DNA of 64,000 nucleotides from Pseudomonas sp. BSw22131. GTDB taxonomy: Bacteria > Pseudomonadota > Gammaproteobacteria > Pseudomonadales > Pseudomonadaceae. The stretch is from assembly GCF_026810445.1 (NCBI RefSeq), contig NZ_CP113949.1:4650001-4714000 (forward strand). The letters are read 5' to 3'. This document shows, piece by piece, positions 11,660 to 21,041 of this stretch. Below the pieces are notes generated by a model. That model had not been told where the DNA came from. It did no database searches and saw only the letters and a program-made list of their open reading frames with translations. The position numbers were made by a program, and so were the translations under genes. Positions within the stretch are counted from its first letter, which is position 1. Each line of letters opens with the position of its first letter.

Positions 11660-11680
11660 AGCCAATATGTTAAATTGGCT
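11660..11680. promoter_or_regulatory. Dyad in the divergent mreB-gatC promoter region
   Basis: Perfect 7-bp inverted repeat AGCCAAT / ATTGGCT separated by seven AT-rich bases, followed by GTTTTT on the plus side. It lies 76 bases upstream of the mreB start and about 110 bases upstream of gatC. It could be an operator serving one or both promoters, or a small hairpin. No regulator can be named. Confidence 0.35.
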
Positions 11681-11791
11681 GTTTTTCCGAGCACTACCCT
11701 GGACGTTAGCGGCCTTATGACCGTTTAAAGCGTGTAGTGTTCCGCAATCTGACGTACGGCGCATGCCCTACGCATTCCACTGGAGAACCCC

Positions 11792-12079
11792 ATGGCGCTT
11801 GATCGCTCCGACGTGGAAAAAATCGCTCATCTTGCTCGACTGGGCCTGAATGACGCCGATATACCGCGTACTACCGAGGCACTTAACAGCATTCTAGGGC
11901 TGGTCGACCAGATGCAAGCGGTCGACACCACCGGTATCGAACCCCTTGCGCACCCGCTTGAAGCCTCCCAGCGCCTGCGTGAAGACGCAGTCACCGAGAG
12001 CAACCACCGTGACACGTATCAAGCCATCGCACCAGCGGTCCAAGACGGCCTTTATCTGGTTCCGAAAGTCATCGACTAA
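11792..12079 (+). CDS. gatC: Glutamyl/aspartyl-tRNA amidotransferase subunit C
   Basis: 95-residue GatC, the small subunit that clamps GatA to GatB in the complex that converts mischarged Glu-tRNA(Gln) or Asp-tRNA(Asn) to Gln- or Asn-tRNA. The N-terminus [18 protein letters not shown] and the later [20 protein letters not shown] are typical. GGAG lies just upstream of the ATG. First gene of gatC-gatA-gatB. Confidence 0.95.
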   Translation: MALDRSDVEKIAHLARLGLNDADIPRTTEALNSILGLVDQMQAVDTTGIEPLAHPLEASQRLREDAVTESNHRDTYQAIAPAVQDGLYLVPKVID

Positions 12080-12094
12080 GGGAATGTGCCTTCA

Positions 12095-13546
12095 ATGCAT
12101 CAAATGACAGTGGCCGAACTCGCTCGCGGGCTGGCCGATAAAACGTTTTCTGCCGAAGAATTGACCCGCACCCTGCTGACGCGTATTGCCCAGCTGGACC
12201 CGCAGATCAACAGCTTCATTTCCCTCACCGAAGACTTGGCCATCACTCAGGCTCAGGCTGCCGACGCCCGTCGTGCCGCAGGAGAGAATAGCCCCTTGCT
12301 CGGCATTCCGCTGGCGCACAAAGACTTGTTCTGCACCAAAGGCATTCGCACCAGTTGCGGATCGAAGATGCTCGACAATTTCAAGGCGCCCTACGACGCC
12401 ACCGTGGTCGCAAAACTGGCCGCAGCCGGAACGGTGACGCTGGGCAAAACCAACATGGACGAATTCGCCATGGGCTCGGCCAACGAGTCCAGCCATTACG
12501 GCGCAGTGAAAAACCCGTGGAACCTCGAACACGTTCCGGGCGGCTCGTCGGGCGGCTCGGCGGCAGCCGTGGCAGCACGCCTGCTGCCGGGCGCAACCGG
12601 CACTGACACCGGCGGCTCCATCCGCCAGCCAGCAGCGCTGACCAACCTGACCGGCCTGAAGCCGACTTACGGTCGGGTTTCACGCTGGGGCATGATCGCC
12701 TACGCGTCCAGTCTCGATCAGGCAGGCCCAATGGCCCGCACCGCCGAAGACTGCGCCCTGTTGCTGCAAGGCATGGCCGGCTTCGACGCCAACGATTCCA
12801 CCAGCATCGACGAACCCGTACCCGATTACGCCGCGAGCCTCAATGGCTCGCTGCAAGGTCTGCGCATCGGCGTGCCGAAGGAGTACTTCAGCGCAGGTCT
12901 CGATCCGCGCATCGCTGACCTGGTCATGGCCAGCGTCGAAGAGCTGAAGAAGCTCGGCGCCGTGGTCAAGGACGTCAGCCTGCCCAACCTTCAGCACGCG
13001 ATCCCGGCGTATTACGTGATCGCCCCGGCTGAGGCGTCTTCCAACCTGTCGCGTTTTGACGGCGTGCGTTTTGGCTATCGCTGCGAAGACCCCAAAGACC
13101 TGACCGATCTGTACAAGCGTTCCCGCGCCGAGGGCTTTGGCCCTGAAGTGCAACGCCGGATCATGGTCGGCGCCTATGCCCTGTCGGCAGGTTATTACGA
13201 TGCGTACTACCTGCAAGCGCAGAAAATCCGTCGCCTGATCAAGAACGACTTCATGAGCGCCTTCGCTGAAGTCGATGTGATCCTCGGTCCGACCACGCCT
13301 AACCCCGCCTGGAAAATCGGCGCCAAGAACAACGACCCGATTTCTGCGTATCTGGAAGACTTCTACACCATCACCGCCAACCTCGCGGGCTTGCCGGGCT
13401 TGTCCATGCCCGCCGGTTTCGCCGACGGTCTGCCGGTGGGTGTGCAGTTGCTGGCACCGTATTTCCAGGAAGGCCGCCTGTTGAATGTTGCCCACCAATA
13501 CCAACAGGTCACTGATTGGCACACTCGCTCGCCGGCCGGTTTCTAA
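12095..13546 (+). CDS. gatA: Glutamyl/aspartyl-tRNA amidotransferase subunit A
   Basis: 483-residue amidase-signature enzyme that supplies ammonia from glutamine to GatB. The Ser-cisSer-Lys triad is visible: Lys in [12 protein letters not shown], cis-Ser in [13 protein letters not shown] and nucleophile Ser in [12 protein letters not shown]. The ATG at 12095 ([16 protein letters not shown]) is preferred to a GTG nine bases earlier because it matches the family N-terminus. It follows gatC by 15 bases and precedes gatB by 11. Confidence 0.96.
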   Translation: MHQMTVAELARGLADKTFSAEELTRTLLTRIAQLDPQINSFISLTEDLAITQAQAADARRAAGENSPLLGIPLAHKDLFCTKGIRTSCGSKMLDNFKAPYDATVVAKLAAAGTVTLGKTNMDEFAMGSANESSHYGAVKNPWNLEHVPGGSSGGSAAAVAARLLPGATGTDTGGSIRQPAALTNLTGLKPTYGRVSRWGMIAYASSLDQAGPMARTAEDCALLLQGMAGFDANDSTSIDEPVPDYAASLNGSLQGLRIGVPKEYFSAGLDPRIADLVMASVEELKKLGAVVKDVSLPNLQHAIPAYYVIAPAEASSNLSRFDGVRFGYRCEDPKDLTDLYKRSRAEGFGPEVQRRIMVGAYALSAGYYDAYYLQAQKIRRLIKNDFMSAFAEVDVILGPTTPNPAWKIGAKNNDPISAYLEDFYTITANLAGLPGLSMPAGFADGLPVGVQLLAPYFQEGRLLNVAHQYQQVTDWHTRSPAGF

Positions 13547-13557
13547 GGAGAAAACAC

Positions 13558-15003
13558 ATGCAATGGGAAGTCGTGATCGGGCTGGAGATTCATACCCAGC
13601 TCACCACCCAATCGAAGATTTTCTCCGGTAGCTCCACCACATTCGGTTCAGAGCCCAACACTCAGGCCAGTCTGGTTGACCTGGGCATGCCGGGTTCGCT
13701 GCCGGTGCTGAACAAAGAAGCGGTACAGATGGCGGTCAAGTTCGGCCTTGCCATTGATGCCGAGATCGGTCAGCACAACGTGTTCGCTCGCAAGAACTAC
13801 TTCTACCCCGACCTGCCGAAGGGCTACCAGATCAGCCAGATGGAGCTGCCTATTGTCGGCAAGGGCCACCTGGACATCACACTGGAAGACGGCACGGTCA
13901 AACGTATCGGCGTGACCCGTGCGCACCTTGAAGAAGACGCGGGAAAAAGCCTGCACGAAGACTTCAGCGGCATGACCGGTATTGACCTGAACCGCGCTGG
14001 CACACCGTTGCTGGAAATCGTGTCCGAGCCGGACATGCGTTCGGCCAAGGAAGCGGTGGCGTACGTCAAAGCCATGCACGCGCTGGTGCGCTACCTGGGC
14101 ATCTGCGACGGCAACATGGCCGAAGGTTCGCTGCGTTGCGACTGCAACGTCTCGATCCGCCCCAAAGGTCAGGTTGAGTACGGCACCCGCTGCGAGATCA
14201 AGAACGTCAACTCGTTCCGCTTCATCGAGAAGGCGATCAACAGCGAAATCCAGCGTCAGATCGAGCTGATCGAAGACGGCGGCCGAGTCATTCAGCAGAC
14301 CCGCCTGTACGATCCGGCCAAAGACGAAACCCGCGCCATGCGCAGCAAAGAGGAAGCCAACGATTACCGTTACTTCCCTGATCCTGACCTGTTGCCAGTG
14401 ATCATAGAGGACTCGTTCCTCCATCAGGTACGCGCCACATTGCCGGAGTTGCCTCCGCAAAAACGCGAGCGTTTCCAGTCGCAATTCGGACTGTCCGCCT
14501 ACGATGCCAGCGTGCTGGCGTCGAGCCGCGAGCAAGCGGACTTCTTCGAGAAGGTGGTCGCCATCGGCGGCGACGCCAAGCTGGCGGCCAACTGGGTCAT
14601 GGTTGAACTGGGTTCGTTGCTGAACAAGCAAGGCGTCGAGATCGATGATTCTCCGGTCAGTTCCGAGCAACTGGGCGGCATGTTGCTGCGCATCACCGAC
14701 AACACCATTTCCGGCAAGATTGCGAAGATGGTGTTCGAGGCCATGGCCAATGGCGAAGGCAGCGCTGATGAAGTGATCGAGAAGCGCGGCCTCAAGCAAG
14801 TCACCGACAGCGGCGCCATCGAGTCGATGCTCGACGAAGTGCTGGCGGCCAACGCAGAACAGGTCGAGCAGTATCGTGCGGCAGACGAAGCCAAACGCGG
14901 CAAGATGTTCGGGTTTTTCGTCGGTCAGGCGATGAAAGCGTCTAAAGGCAAAGCCAACCCGCAGCAAGTCAACGAAGTGTTGAAGAGCAAGCTGGAAGGT
15001 TAA
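13558..15003 (+). CDS. gatB: Glutamyl/aspartyl-tRNA amidotransferase subunit B
   Basis: 481-residue GatB, the kinase/tRNA-recognition subunit that activates the misacylated tRNA with ATP and receives ammonia from GatA. The N-terminus [13 protein letters not shown] and internal [17 protein letters not shown] are diagnostic; a YqeY-like helical domain forms the C-terminal 150 residues. AAGGAG is positioned before the ATG at 13558. Last gene of the gat operon. Confidence 0.97.
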   Translation: MQWEVVIGLEIHTQLTTQSKIFSGSSTTFGSEPNTQASLVDLGMPGSLPVLNKEAVQMAVKFGLAIDAEIGQHNVFARKNYFYPDLPKGYQISQMELPIVGKGHLDITLEDGTVKRIGVTRAHLEEDAGKSLHEDFSGMTGIDLNRAGTPLLEIVSEPDMRSAKEAVAYVKAMHALVRYLGICDGNMAEGSLRCDCNVSIRPKGQVEYGTRCEIKNVNSFRFIEKAINSEIQRQIELIEDGGRVIQQTRLYDPAKDETRAMRSKEEANDYRYFPDPDLLPVIIEDSFLHQVRATLPELPPQKRERFQSQFGLSAYDASVLASSREQADFFEKVVAIGGDAKLAANWVMVELGSLLNKQGVEIDDSPVSSEQLGGMLLRITDNTISGKIAKMVFEAMANGEGSADEVIEKRGLKQVTDSGAIESMLDEVLAANAEQVEQYRAADEAKRGKMFGFFVGQAMKASKGKANPQQVNEVLKSKLEG

Positions 15004-15017
15004 GCCCAACGCCTGAT

Positions 15018-15108
15018 CTGTAGGAGCGCGCGTGCCCACGAAGGCAGTCTTGAAGTCAGTACATTCATGGCTGACATGACGCAATCGCGGGCAAGCGCGC
15101 TCTTACCT
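15018..15108. repeat. REPIN, TGTAGGAGCG family
   Basis: CTGTAGGAGCGCGCGTGCCC at 15018-15037 and the imperfect inverted partner TCGCGGGCAAGCGCGCTCTT from 15085 flank about 50 bases between gatB and the RlpA-like gene. An in-frame ATG at 15067 lies inside this repeat, which is one reason to reject it as the rlpA-like start. Confidence 0.75.
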
Positions 15109-15138
15109 GTCTACCGACACCCAACCGGACTTGTACTC

Positions 15139-15522
15139 ATGCTGCGGCCTCTCGGCGCTTGCGCACTGCTCTCCTCGATCTTGTTGCTGCCCGGATGCGC
15201 CAGCGAAGGCATCATCGATCCTCACGGTTACAACGCCACCGGCGGCGCGTCCTACTACGGTGCGCAGCACCAGGGCAAACGCACGGCCAGCGGCGAACGT
15301 TTCGATCAAAACAGCTACACCGCAGCCCATCGACAATTGCCCTTCGGTACGCGTGTGCAGGTCACCAACCTGAGCAACGACAGAACGGTCGTAGTGCGTA
15401 TCAACGATCGCGGCCCGCACACTCGCGGGCGCCTGATCGATGTGTCACGCGCAGCCGCCGAACAATTGGGTATGCTGCGCAGCGGCACAGCCAAGGTTCG
15501 CGTGCAGGCGCTGGACGACTGA
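15139..15522 (+). CDS. RlpA-like septal-ring/double-psi beta-barrel lipoprotein
   Basis: 127-residue small RlpA-family protein. A lipoprotein signal (MLRPLGACALLSSILLLPGC, lipobox Cys near residue 20) is followed by a double-psi beta-barrel with GGASYYGAQHQGKRTASGE, NLSNDRTVVVRINDRGPH and RLIDVSRAAAEQLG. RlpA enzymes are lytic transglycosylases acting on denuded glycan strands; this one lacks the C-terminal SPOR domain. The ATG at 15139 is chosen because it gives a clean signal peptide, although no strong Shine-Dalgarno is visible; the longer ATG at 15067 lies in a repeat. Confidence 0.85.
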   Translation: MLRPLGACALLSSILLLPGCASEGIIDPHGYNATGGASYYGAQHQGKRTASGERFDQNSYTAAHRQLPFGTRVQVTNLSNDRTVVVRINDRGPHTRGRLIDVSRAAAEQLGMLRSGTAKVRVQALDD

Positions 15523-15561
15523 TCTGAACCCATTCCACTGACAACACCGCAGGTGCCCTGA

Positions 15562-16647
15562 ATTCTCGAATTATCGACACTGCCGCTGCCCAATCTGATT
15601 GAGCTGATCGGCGGCTTGCTGCTCCTCATCATCGGCGCCGAACTGTCCGTACGCGGCGCCGTGGGCCTGGCCGCCATTCTCCAGACCCGCCCGCTGTTCC
15701 TTGGCCTGACCGTCGTGGCGCTGGGCAGCAGCGCGCCACAAATGGCCGTCGGCCTGCAGGCCGCACTCTCCAGCAGCGGCGATATCGCGGTGGGCAGCGT
15801 GGTGGGCAGCAACATTTTCAACGTGCTGGTCACGCTGGGGCTTTGTGCGTTGATCATCCCGCTGCGCGTTGCCCGGCAACTGGTCCGGGTCGATATTCCA
15901 TTGATGATTGCCGCCACCGCACTGGTCACGGCACTGGCCTGGAACGGCGTACTCAGCGGGTTGGACGGCGTCATTCTGCTGGTCGCGCTGGGCGCTTACC
16001 TGGTGGTGGTGCTGCGCCAATTCGCCCACGGCACCCGCCGCGCCAGCCCCGCCGTAACGCCGTCACAAAGCAAAGTGCGCCCACTGATCGGGCGCGTGGC
16101 GATGATGATTGGCGGCTTGGTGCTGATGATCTACGGCAGCCACTTTCTGGTCAGCGCCGCCACCGTGATCGCTCAGGACCTGGGGCTGTCGGAGCGGGTA
16201 ATCGGGCTGACGGTGATCGGCATCGCCACCTCGCTGCCGGCGTTGATGACGTCGCTGGTTGCCGCCCTGCGGGGTGAGCGAGACATTGCGGTGGGTAACG
16301 TGATTGGCAGCAATCTCTTCAATCTGCTCGGAGTGCTGGGCGCGACCGCATTGATCAGCCCGGAGCCGCTGTCGATCTCACCCAATGCGCTGGATTTCGA
16401 TTTTCCGGTGATGCTCACGGCGGCGGTCCTGACCCTGCCGTTGTTCTATTCGGGCTATCGACTGACACGCGTGGAAGGCTTGTTGATGCTGGTGTTGTAC
16501 GTAATTTACGGGCTGCACATTGTGTCGTTCACCACCGGCATGCCTCTGGCGGACAGGCTGGAACGGCTGATGATTCACTACGCATTGCCAGTGCTTGCGC
16601 TCGGCATTGCCTTCAACACCGTTCGCGCCTGGCGACGACAGCATTGA
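15562..16647 (+). CDS. Calcium/sodium antiporter (YrbG-type CaCA family), start uncertain
   Basis: Cation:calcium antiporter with about ten membrane segments and two inverted alpha-repeats: VALGSSAPQMAV ... GSVVGSNIFNVLVTLG and GIATSLPALMTS ... GNVIGSNLFNLLG. It moves Ca2+ or another cation against Na+ or H+ across the inner membrane. The frame opens right after a TGA at 15559 and has no ATG before the first helix. GCAGGTG followed six bases later by ATT at 15562 would give (M)LELSTLPLPNLIELIGGLL; alternatives are CTG codons at 15580-15595 or the TTG at 15616, the last of which cuts into the first helix. Confidence 0.85.
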   Translation: MLELSTLPLPNLIELIGGLLLLIIGAELSVRGAVGLAAILQTRPLFLGLTVVALGSSAPQMAVGLQAALSSSGDIAVGSVVGSNIFNVLVTLGLCALIIPLRVARQLVRVDIPLMIAATALVTALAWNGVLSGLDGVILLVALGAYLVVVLRQFAHGTRRASPAVTPSQSKVRPLIGRVAMMIGGLVLMIYGSHFLVSAATVIAQDLGLSERVIGLTVIGIATSLPALMTSLVAALRGERDIAVGNVIGSNLFNLLGVLGATALISPEPLSISPNALDFDFPVMLTAAVLTLPLFYSGYRLTRVEGLLMLVLYVIYGLHIVSFTTGMPLADRLERLMIHYALPVLALGIAFNTVRAWRRQH

Positions 16648-16658
16648 ACACCCCTACC

Positions 16659-16737
16659 CTGTAGGAGCGAACCTGTTCGCGAGGCGTTGGACCAGAAACA
16701 CCGGGTTATCCGCCTCGCCAACAAGTTGGCTCCACAG
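16659..16737. repeat. REPIN, TGTAGGAGCG family
   Basis: CCTGTAGGAGCGAACCTGTT (from 16659) and an imperfect inverted arm CGCCTCGCCAACAAGTTGGC (from 16711) fill the gap between the convergent antiporter and AEC permease genes. Confidence 0.75.
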
Positions 16738-16744
16738 ATTGCCG

Positions 16745-17686
16745 TTAAATCCAGCCGCCCCACTGCAGGATGAAGATCCCGATGTTGGTGGTCACGGCCG
16801 CAGCCAGCGTGGTCATGACGATGATCGCCGCAGCCAGCTCATGATTGCCATTGGCCGCACGGACCATCACGTAACTGGCGGACGCTGTCGGCGCCCCGAA
16901 GTACAGGAACAAAATCCCCAGCTCCGCCCCTCGAAAACCCAGCAACCACGCGCCGAAGGTGCAGATCATCGGCAGCCAGACCATCTTCATCAGGCTGGCG
17001 CTGATCACCAGACCGCCGCTCTCACGCAGGGATTTGAGTGACAGCGTCCCGCCAATGCACATCAACGCCAGCGGCAGCGTCATCTGCGCCAGATAGCTAC
17101 CGGACGTATCAAGCCACTTGGGAATCGGGATCTGGAAATAGGCGAACGGCGTCGCCACCACGATGCTGAGAATCAGCGGGTTAGCCATCACGCTTTTGAA
17201 GATGCTCCACGGATCAGACTTGATCACCGGGCTGTACACCGCCAGGACCACGGTAGAGAGCGTGTTGTAAAACAGGATGACCAGCGCCGCGAGAATGGCC
17301 CCCAGCGAAATGCCGTAATCGCCGTACATGCTGGCAGCCAGCGCCAGCCCAATGACGCCGTTGTTACCGCGAAACGCGCCTTGGGTATAAATGCCGCGCT
17401 CGGCGAAGGGCACGCGGTAGATCGCCCAGCCCCAGGCAATGGCAAACCCCACCACCGTCGCGATGATGAAATAGATCAACACACCAGGCTTGAGGGCGGC
17501 GTGTAAATCAGCGTGGATGATGCCCAGAAACAGCAACGCCGGCATGGTGCAGTTGAACACCAGTGCCGACGCTGTGTGGATGAAGCTGTCGTTGATCCAG
17601 CCAACGCGTTTGAGCAGGACACCCATGAACAACATGGCGAACACTGGCGCTGTGATGTTCAGGGTTTCTAAAAAAATAGCCAGCAT
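16745..17686 (-). CDS. AEC (auxin efflux carrier) family transporter
   Basis: 313-residue membrane protein with about ten hydrophobic segments, of the AEC family that includes MdcF and bacterial malate/malonate-type permeases. Visible features are the N-terminal VFAMLFMGVLLKRVGWI, a GNNGVIGLALAASMYGD crossover region and the C-terminal YFGAPTASASYVMVRAANG. Substrate unknown. The ATG at 17686 is chosen; a TTG nine bases upstream is also in frame. No obvious operon partner: about 90 bases separate it from the autotransporter gene on the same strand. Confidence 0.82.
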   Translation of the reverse strand: MLAIFLETLNITAPVFAMLFMGVLLKRVGWINDSFIHTASALVFNCTMPALLFLGIIHADLHAALKPGVLIYFIIATVVGFAIAWGWAIYRVPFAERGIYTQGAFRGNNGVIGLALAASMYGDYGISLGAILAALVILFYNTLSTVVLAVYSPVIKSDPWSIFKSVMANPLILSIVVATPFAYFQIPIPKWLDTSGSYLAQMTLPLALMCIGGTLSLKSLRESGGLVISASLMKMVWLPMICTFGAWLLGFRGAELGILFLYFGAPTASASYVMVRAANGNHELAAAIIVMTTLAAAVTTNIGIFILQWGGWI

Positions 17687-17773
17687 GCCCGTCAAAACCC
17701 TGTCCCGTCGTTAGGTGGCTAATGATAGGCCAGCACGGACGGTTGTATGACAGGGAATTTTCGCCAGCCTCGG

Positions 17774-20700
17774 TCAGAACGCCAATGTCACGCGCGCATT
17801 TAGCGCCTGATCCGAGGTGTTGCTGCCCACCTGACCGTCGTAGCTCACGCCTACGCTGAGCGTGTCGCTGAGCCCAAGATCCACACCTGCGCCCAGCACG
17901 GCGGCGTTTCTGGCAATGGGCGCGCCGGACAGTGCAAACGTGTCGCCGCCACTGAATGCAGCACGGCTCTCAGGCGTGACATCGCCAAAGGCGCGGCGCC
18001 AGCCCAGCGTGGCATTGGGTTTGACGTCAACGCTCCCCACACTCAGGCGGGTAGCGGCACGCAGGCCCAGGGTGCTGAACGTGACATGATTTTCCTGAGA
18101 CTTGTTTTCCAGGCTGATCACGTTGCTGCTTTCATCAAATGCGTCGGTGTCCAGCCGCACATGCGCCAGATTGGCGAACGGTTCGAGCTGCGCATTGTTG
18201 CCCAGCTCAATGGTGTAACCCAGTTCACCGAACACCTGATTGGTCGCTGCACGGTAGTCCTCTTTGAGCCGCTCGGAAGACCCAGGCAAATCAAGCGAAC
18301 GCTTGGCCGTCAACTCATGCCAGGTGCGTACCGCCCCAAGACGCAAGCCCAACTGACCCCATTTCGCACCGCCGTAGACGCCCACGTGATAGTTGTCGCT
18401 GTCGGAAGACCCCGACGCATGCCGCAGATCGAAACTGCTGTGGCTGAACCCGGCCAAAGCGCCGACTCTCCAGGTGTCATCCAGCGGCACATCAGCACCG
18501 AACACCAGCCCGCTGGTATGCGTGTCTAGCCCGGCAATATCGCCGCTGCTGTCTGTTCTGCCGGTTGCCCCCAGAACCTGCGACCACACAACGCCCCGCG
18601 ACGCATCGCCGGCAAGGGTTTGCGTCGCGCCGCCGTTTGCCGGGGATGATTGCGCCTGCTGCAAGCGATCGTTCACGGCATTGCGCACCAGACGGCTGTC
18701 TTCGATCAGCGCTGATTGAGTCGAGGCATGCAGTTCATTGGACAGGCCACTGAAAGTCGCTTGTGCGGTAGCCGCATCCTGCTGCACCACTTGCCTCCAC
18801 AACGCGTTGCCTGTTCCTGCGCTGTCCAGACCTTGCGCCACAGCCCGGGCATTGTTCGTGGTCGCCACGCTGGCGAAGGTTTGCGCATTGCGGTCGAGCG
18901 TCAGCCCGACATCCGTTGCGGTGTAGTTGAGCGTCGGGGTGAGAAACACGAAGTTCGATTGCACGGGCGCGAATGCGCCGGTTACGCCACCGGCCGCCGA
19001 GAGAATCGAATAACGGCTTGCCGCGAGCCAGGTGCCGTTTTGCACCAGCGAAATCGTGCTGTTATTAACCGTTGCGCGGCCCGTGGCAACGATTCGGTCG
19101 GCATTGCCCGAGGCATCGGATTCCACCTGATAGACCGCACCTTGAGCGAGGCTTACGTCACCGTTGACGTTCAACTGCCCCACCGAATTCCCCGGTGCAA
19201 CCACACCGCCCTGCGCGACATTGATACCGCCAACCGTGCCATTGCCGCCCAGCGTCGCCCCTTGCTGGACGCTGACAACGGAGTTGCCGAGGTTGCCATT
19301 GACCGCCAATCGACCGGCTTGCACCGTGGTCGGTCCGGAAAAACTGCTGTCGCTCGTCAGGCTCAGCGACCCGGCGCCGCGTTTGATCAGCGCGCCGGTG
19401 CCGCTCAGGGCATTGCTGAAAGTATCGTTTGTGGATTGGTCGAGTATCAACGTGGCGTTGTCGTTGATCGCACCGCTGCCGAACGCCTTGGCATGGCCGG
19501 TGAGGCTGCCGCCGTTGATCACCGTGCCACCGGAATAGCTGTTGTTGCCCGTAAGGATCAGGTTGCCGGTGCCGTTCTTGATCAGCCCACCGCTGCCGCC
19601 GATGTCGTTACGCCATGCATCCACGGCGTTGTAACCGCCAAGGGCGGCGTTCATGTTGACCGAGACCGTGGAATTGAACGCCGCGTAACCGTCACCCGCT
19701 GCGTACAGATTCAAACGGCCATAACCACCGGACTGATCGATCACCGCGTAACCCGACGAGATTTCAGTGGTCGCCAGAATCTCGCGGCGCTGACTGGCAT
19801 CCAGGTACGGGAATCGGGTCTCCAGCAACACTTCGGCATTGACCGGCACCACAGGGGCAAGATTGGTCGGCCCCACCGGGTCGAATCCATAGGTCATGCG
19901 CGAGGTGAAGAGGGCTTTGTCCTGGGCATGCTGAGAGGTGCGGTCGGTGGCCGGATCGATGCTCGCCATGCAGTTGTTGATATCGCCCCCGCACTGCGCG
20001 GTGAAGTACGCCAGCGACTGAGCGCGGGCATCGGCACGCAGTTGCGCATTGGCTGGATTGGACAGGTTATCGATGGCGAAGTAGGTGGCCGTGATTCGCC
20101 CGCCTATTACGTCAAATGGCGAATGCATGCCCGCCTCGATGCGGTTGTCTCCGACCTCGGAAGCGCGCAGCAGCAGTTCGCTGAAACGCTCGGGAATGGC
20201 GTAGGCCAAGGCGATGGAGGACAGATACGCAGCGTTGGTGTGGCCGCTCGGGAACCCGGAATCGCTGGCGGGCGTAGTGCTTTCGGCCGGGCGCAGTGAG
20301 GGTTGCACGACGAACGCAAGACTCTGGCCGTCCAGGCTCTGCCGCCACGGACGCGGATACAGATAGTGCGATTTGGCCGGTGTGGTCGATGCGTCGTTGC
20401 GCACAGCGCCCACCAGGTCGACAACTTTGCCCAGCGCCGATGTGGAGCTGCCCGCACCGTTGCCCTTGTCATCGTATTTGGTGGTTTTGTTGCTGTCGTC
20501 AAACGCGGTGATGGTGGTGAAAGCACCGGAGCCTGCCTTATACGCAGTGCTCAACGAGCCGAGGCCGCTGATGACGCTGTAACTCTGGTCACGACGGTCA
20601 TCAAAGTAAGCGGCGGTTTCTTGTGCCAGGGTTCGCGAGTTGGCACGGTCGACCACCAACTGCAAATTGCGTCGAAGCAGGCTTTGGCCCAGCGCTGTCG

Positions 20701-20875
20701 GGGTGCCCGTGTCCCAGGTGGCGCCCGTCGTCCACAAAGTGTCGAACCCGGAAAGCAGATCGACACCATTGATCGTGTCATCCCCTGCGCGGCTTGCGGC
20801 CTGGACTGACAGCGCAAGGAGTGAAAGTACCAGCGTTGACACGATGACCCGGGGAGCTTGCTTAGTGCACGGCAT
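17774..20875 (-). CDS. Autotransporter with PAP2-type acid phosphatase passenger
   Basis: 1033-residue type V secretion protein. A signal peptide (cleavage near SVQA, residue 26) precedes a class A acid phosphatase / PAP2 passenger whose three motifs are complete: K168-x6-R175-P176, PSGH at 209-212, and R245-x5-H251-x3-D255. Residues of about 430-620 hold autotransporter-type repeats (GGLIKNGTGNLILTGNNSYS), and the last 280 or so form the outer-membrane barrel ending LNARVTLAF with terminal Phe. The enzyme is thus predicted to be displayed or released at the cell surface to remove phosphate from organic esters. Next gene upstream is a PhoD-type phosphatase, which suggests phosphate scavenging. 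Confidence 0.88.
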   Translation of the reverse strand: MPCTKQAPRVIVSTLVLSLLALSVQAASRAGDDTINGVDLLSGFDTLWTTGATWDTGTPTALGQSLLRRNLQLVVDRANSRTLAQETAAYFDDRRDQSYSVISGLGSLSTAYKAGSGAFTTITAFDDSNKTTKYDDKGNGAGSSTSALGKVVDLVGAVRNDASTTPAKSHYLYPRPWRQSLDGQSLAFVVQPSLRPAESTTPASDSGFPSGHTNAAYLSSIALAYAIPERFSELLLRASEVGDNRIEAGMHSPFDVIGGRITATYFAIDNLSNPANAQLRADARAQSLAYFTAQCGGDINNCMASIDPATDRTSQHAQDKALFTSRMTYGFDPVGPTNLAPVVPVNAEVLLETRFPYLDASQRREILATTEISSGYAVIDQSGGYGRLNLYAAGDGYAAFNSTVSVNMNAALGGYNAVDAWRNDIGGSGGLIKNGTGNLILTGNNSYSGGTVINGGSLTGHAKAFGSGAINDNATLILDQSTNDTFSNALSGTGALIKRGAGSLSLTSDSSFSGPTTVQAGRLAVNGNLGNSVVSVQQGATLGGNGTVGGINVAQGGVVAPGNSVGQLNVNGDVSLAQGAVYQVESDASGNADRIVATGRATVNNSTISLVQNGTWLAASRYSILSAAGGVTGAFAPVQSNFVFLTPTLNYTATDVGLTLDRNAQTFASVATTNNARAVAQGLDSAGTGNALWRQVVQQDAATAQATFSGLSNELHASTQSALIEDSRLVRNAVNDRLQQAQSSPANGGATQTLAGDASRGVVWSQVLGATGRTDSSGDIAGLDTHTSGLVFGADVPLDDTWRVGALAGFSHSSFDLRHASGSSDSDNYHVGVYGGAKWGQLGLRLGAVRTWHELTAKRSLDLPGSSERLKEDYRAATNQVFGELGYTIELGNNAQLEPFANLAHVRLDTDAFDESSNVISLENKSQENHVTFSTLGLRAATRLSVGSVDVKPNATLGWRRAFGDVTPESRAAFSGGDTFALSGAPIARNAAVLGAGVDLGLSDTLSVGVSYDGQVGSNTSDQALNARVTLAF

Positions 20876-21002
20876 GAAGAACCCTTCGCTTGATTCAAAT
20901 AAAGCGCCGACGCTAACAAGCGGTTCCTACAGGGAAATGTATCAGCCGTGACATATTTATGGTGATGAGCTGGGCACGCCCGGAGCCGGTGTCCGGGCGC
21001 TT

Positions 21003-21030
21003 GGTGATGGGTGATTGGTGATTGGTGATT
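21003..21030. repeat. Heptamer tandem repeat, 4 x GGTGATT
   Basis: Four consecutive 7-bp units (GGTGATG then three exact GGTGATT) lie just downstream of phoD, between phoD and the autotransporter gene. A second 4 x 7-bp array lies on the other side of phoD. Short pure arrays like this can vary by slippage. Confidence 0.85.
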
Positions 21031-21041
21031 GCCGGGCTGCC

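Noticed and set aside
13648..15084. A 478-codon open frame antisense to gatB
   Set aside because: Lies wholly opposite a certain gene; composition (His/Gln/Val-rich) is the usual mirror of high-GC coding sequence and it has no family motif.
15067..15138. Longer N-terminus for the RlpA-like lipoprotein from the ATG at 15067
   Set aside because: The extra 24 residues come from a REP element and would bury the lipoprotein signal peptide.
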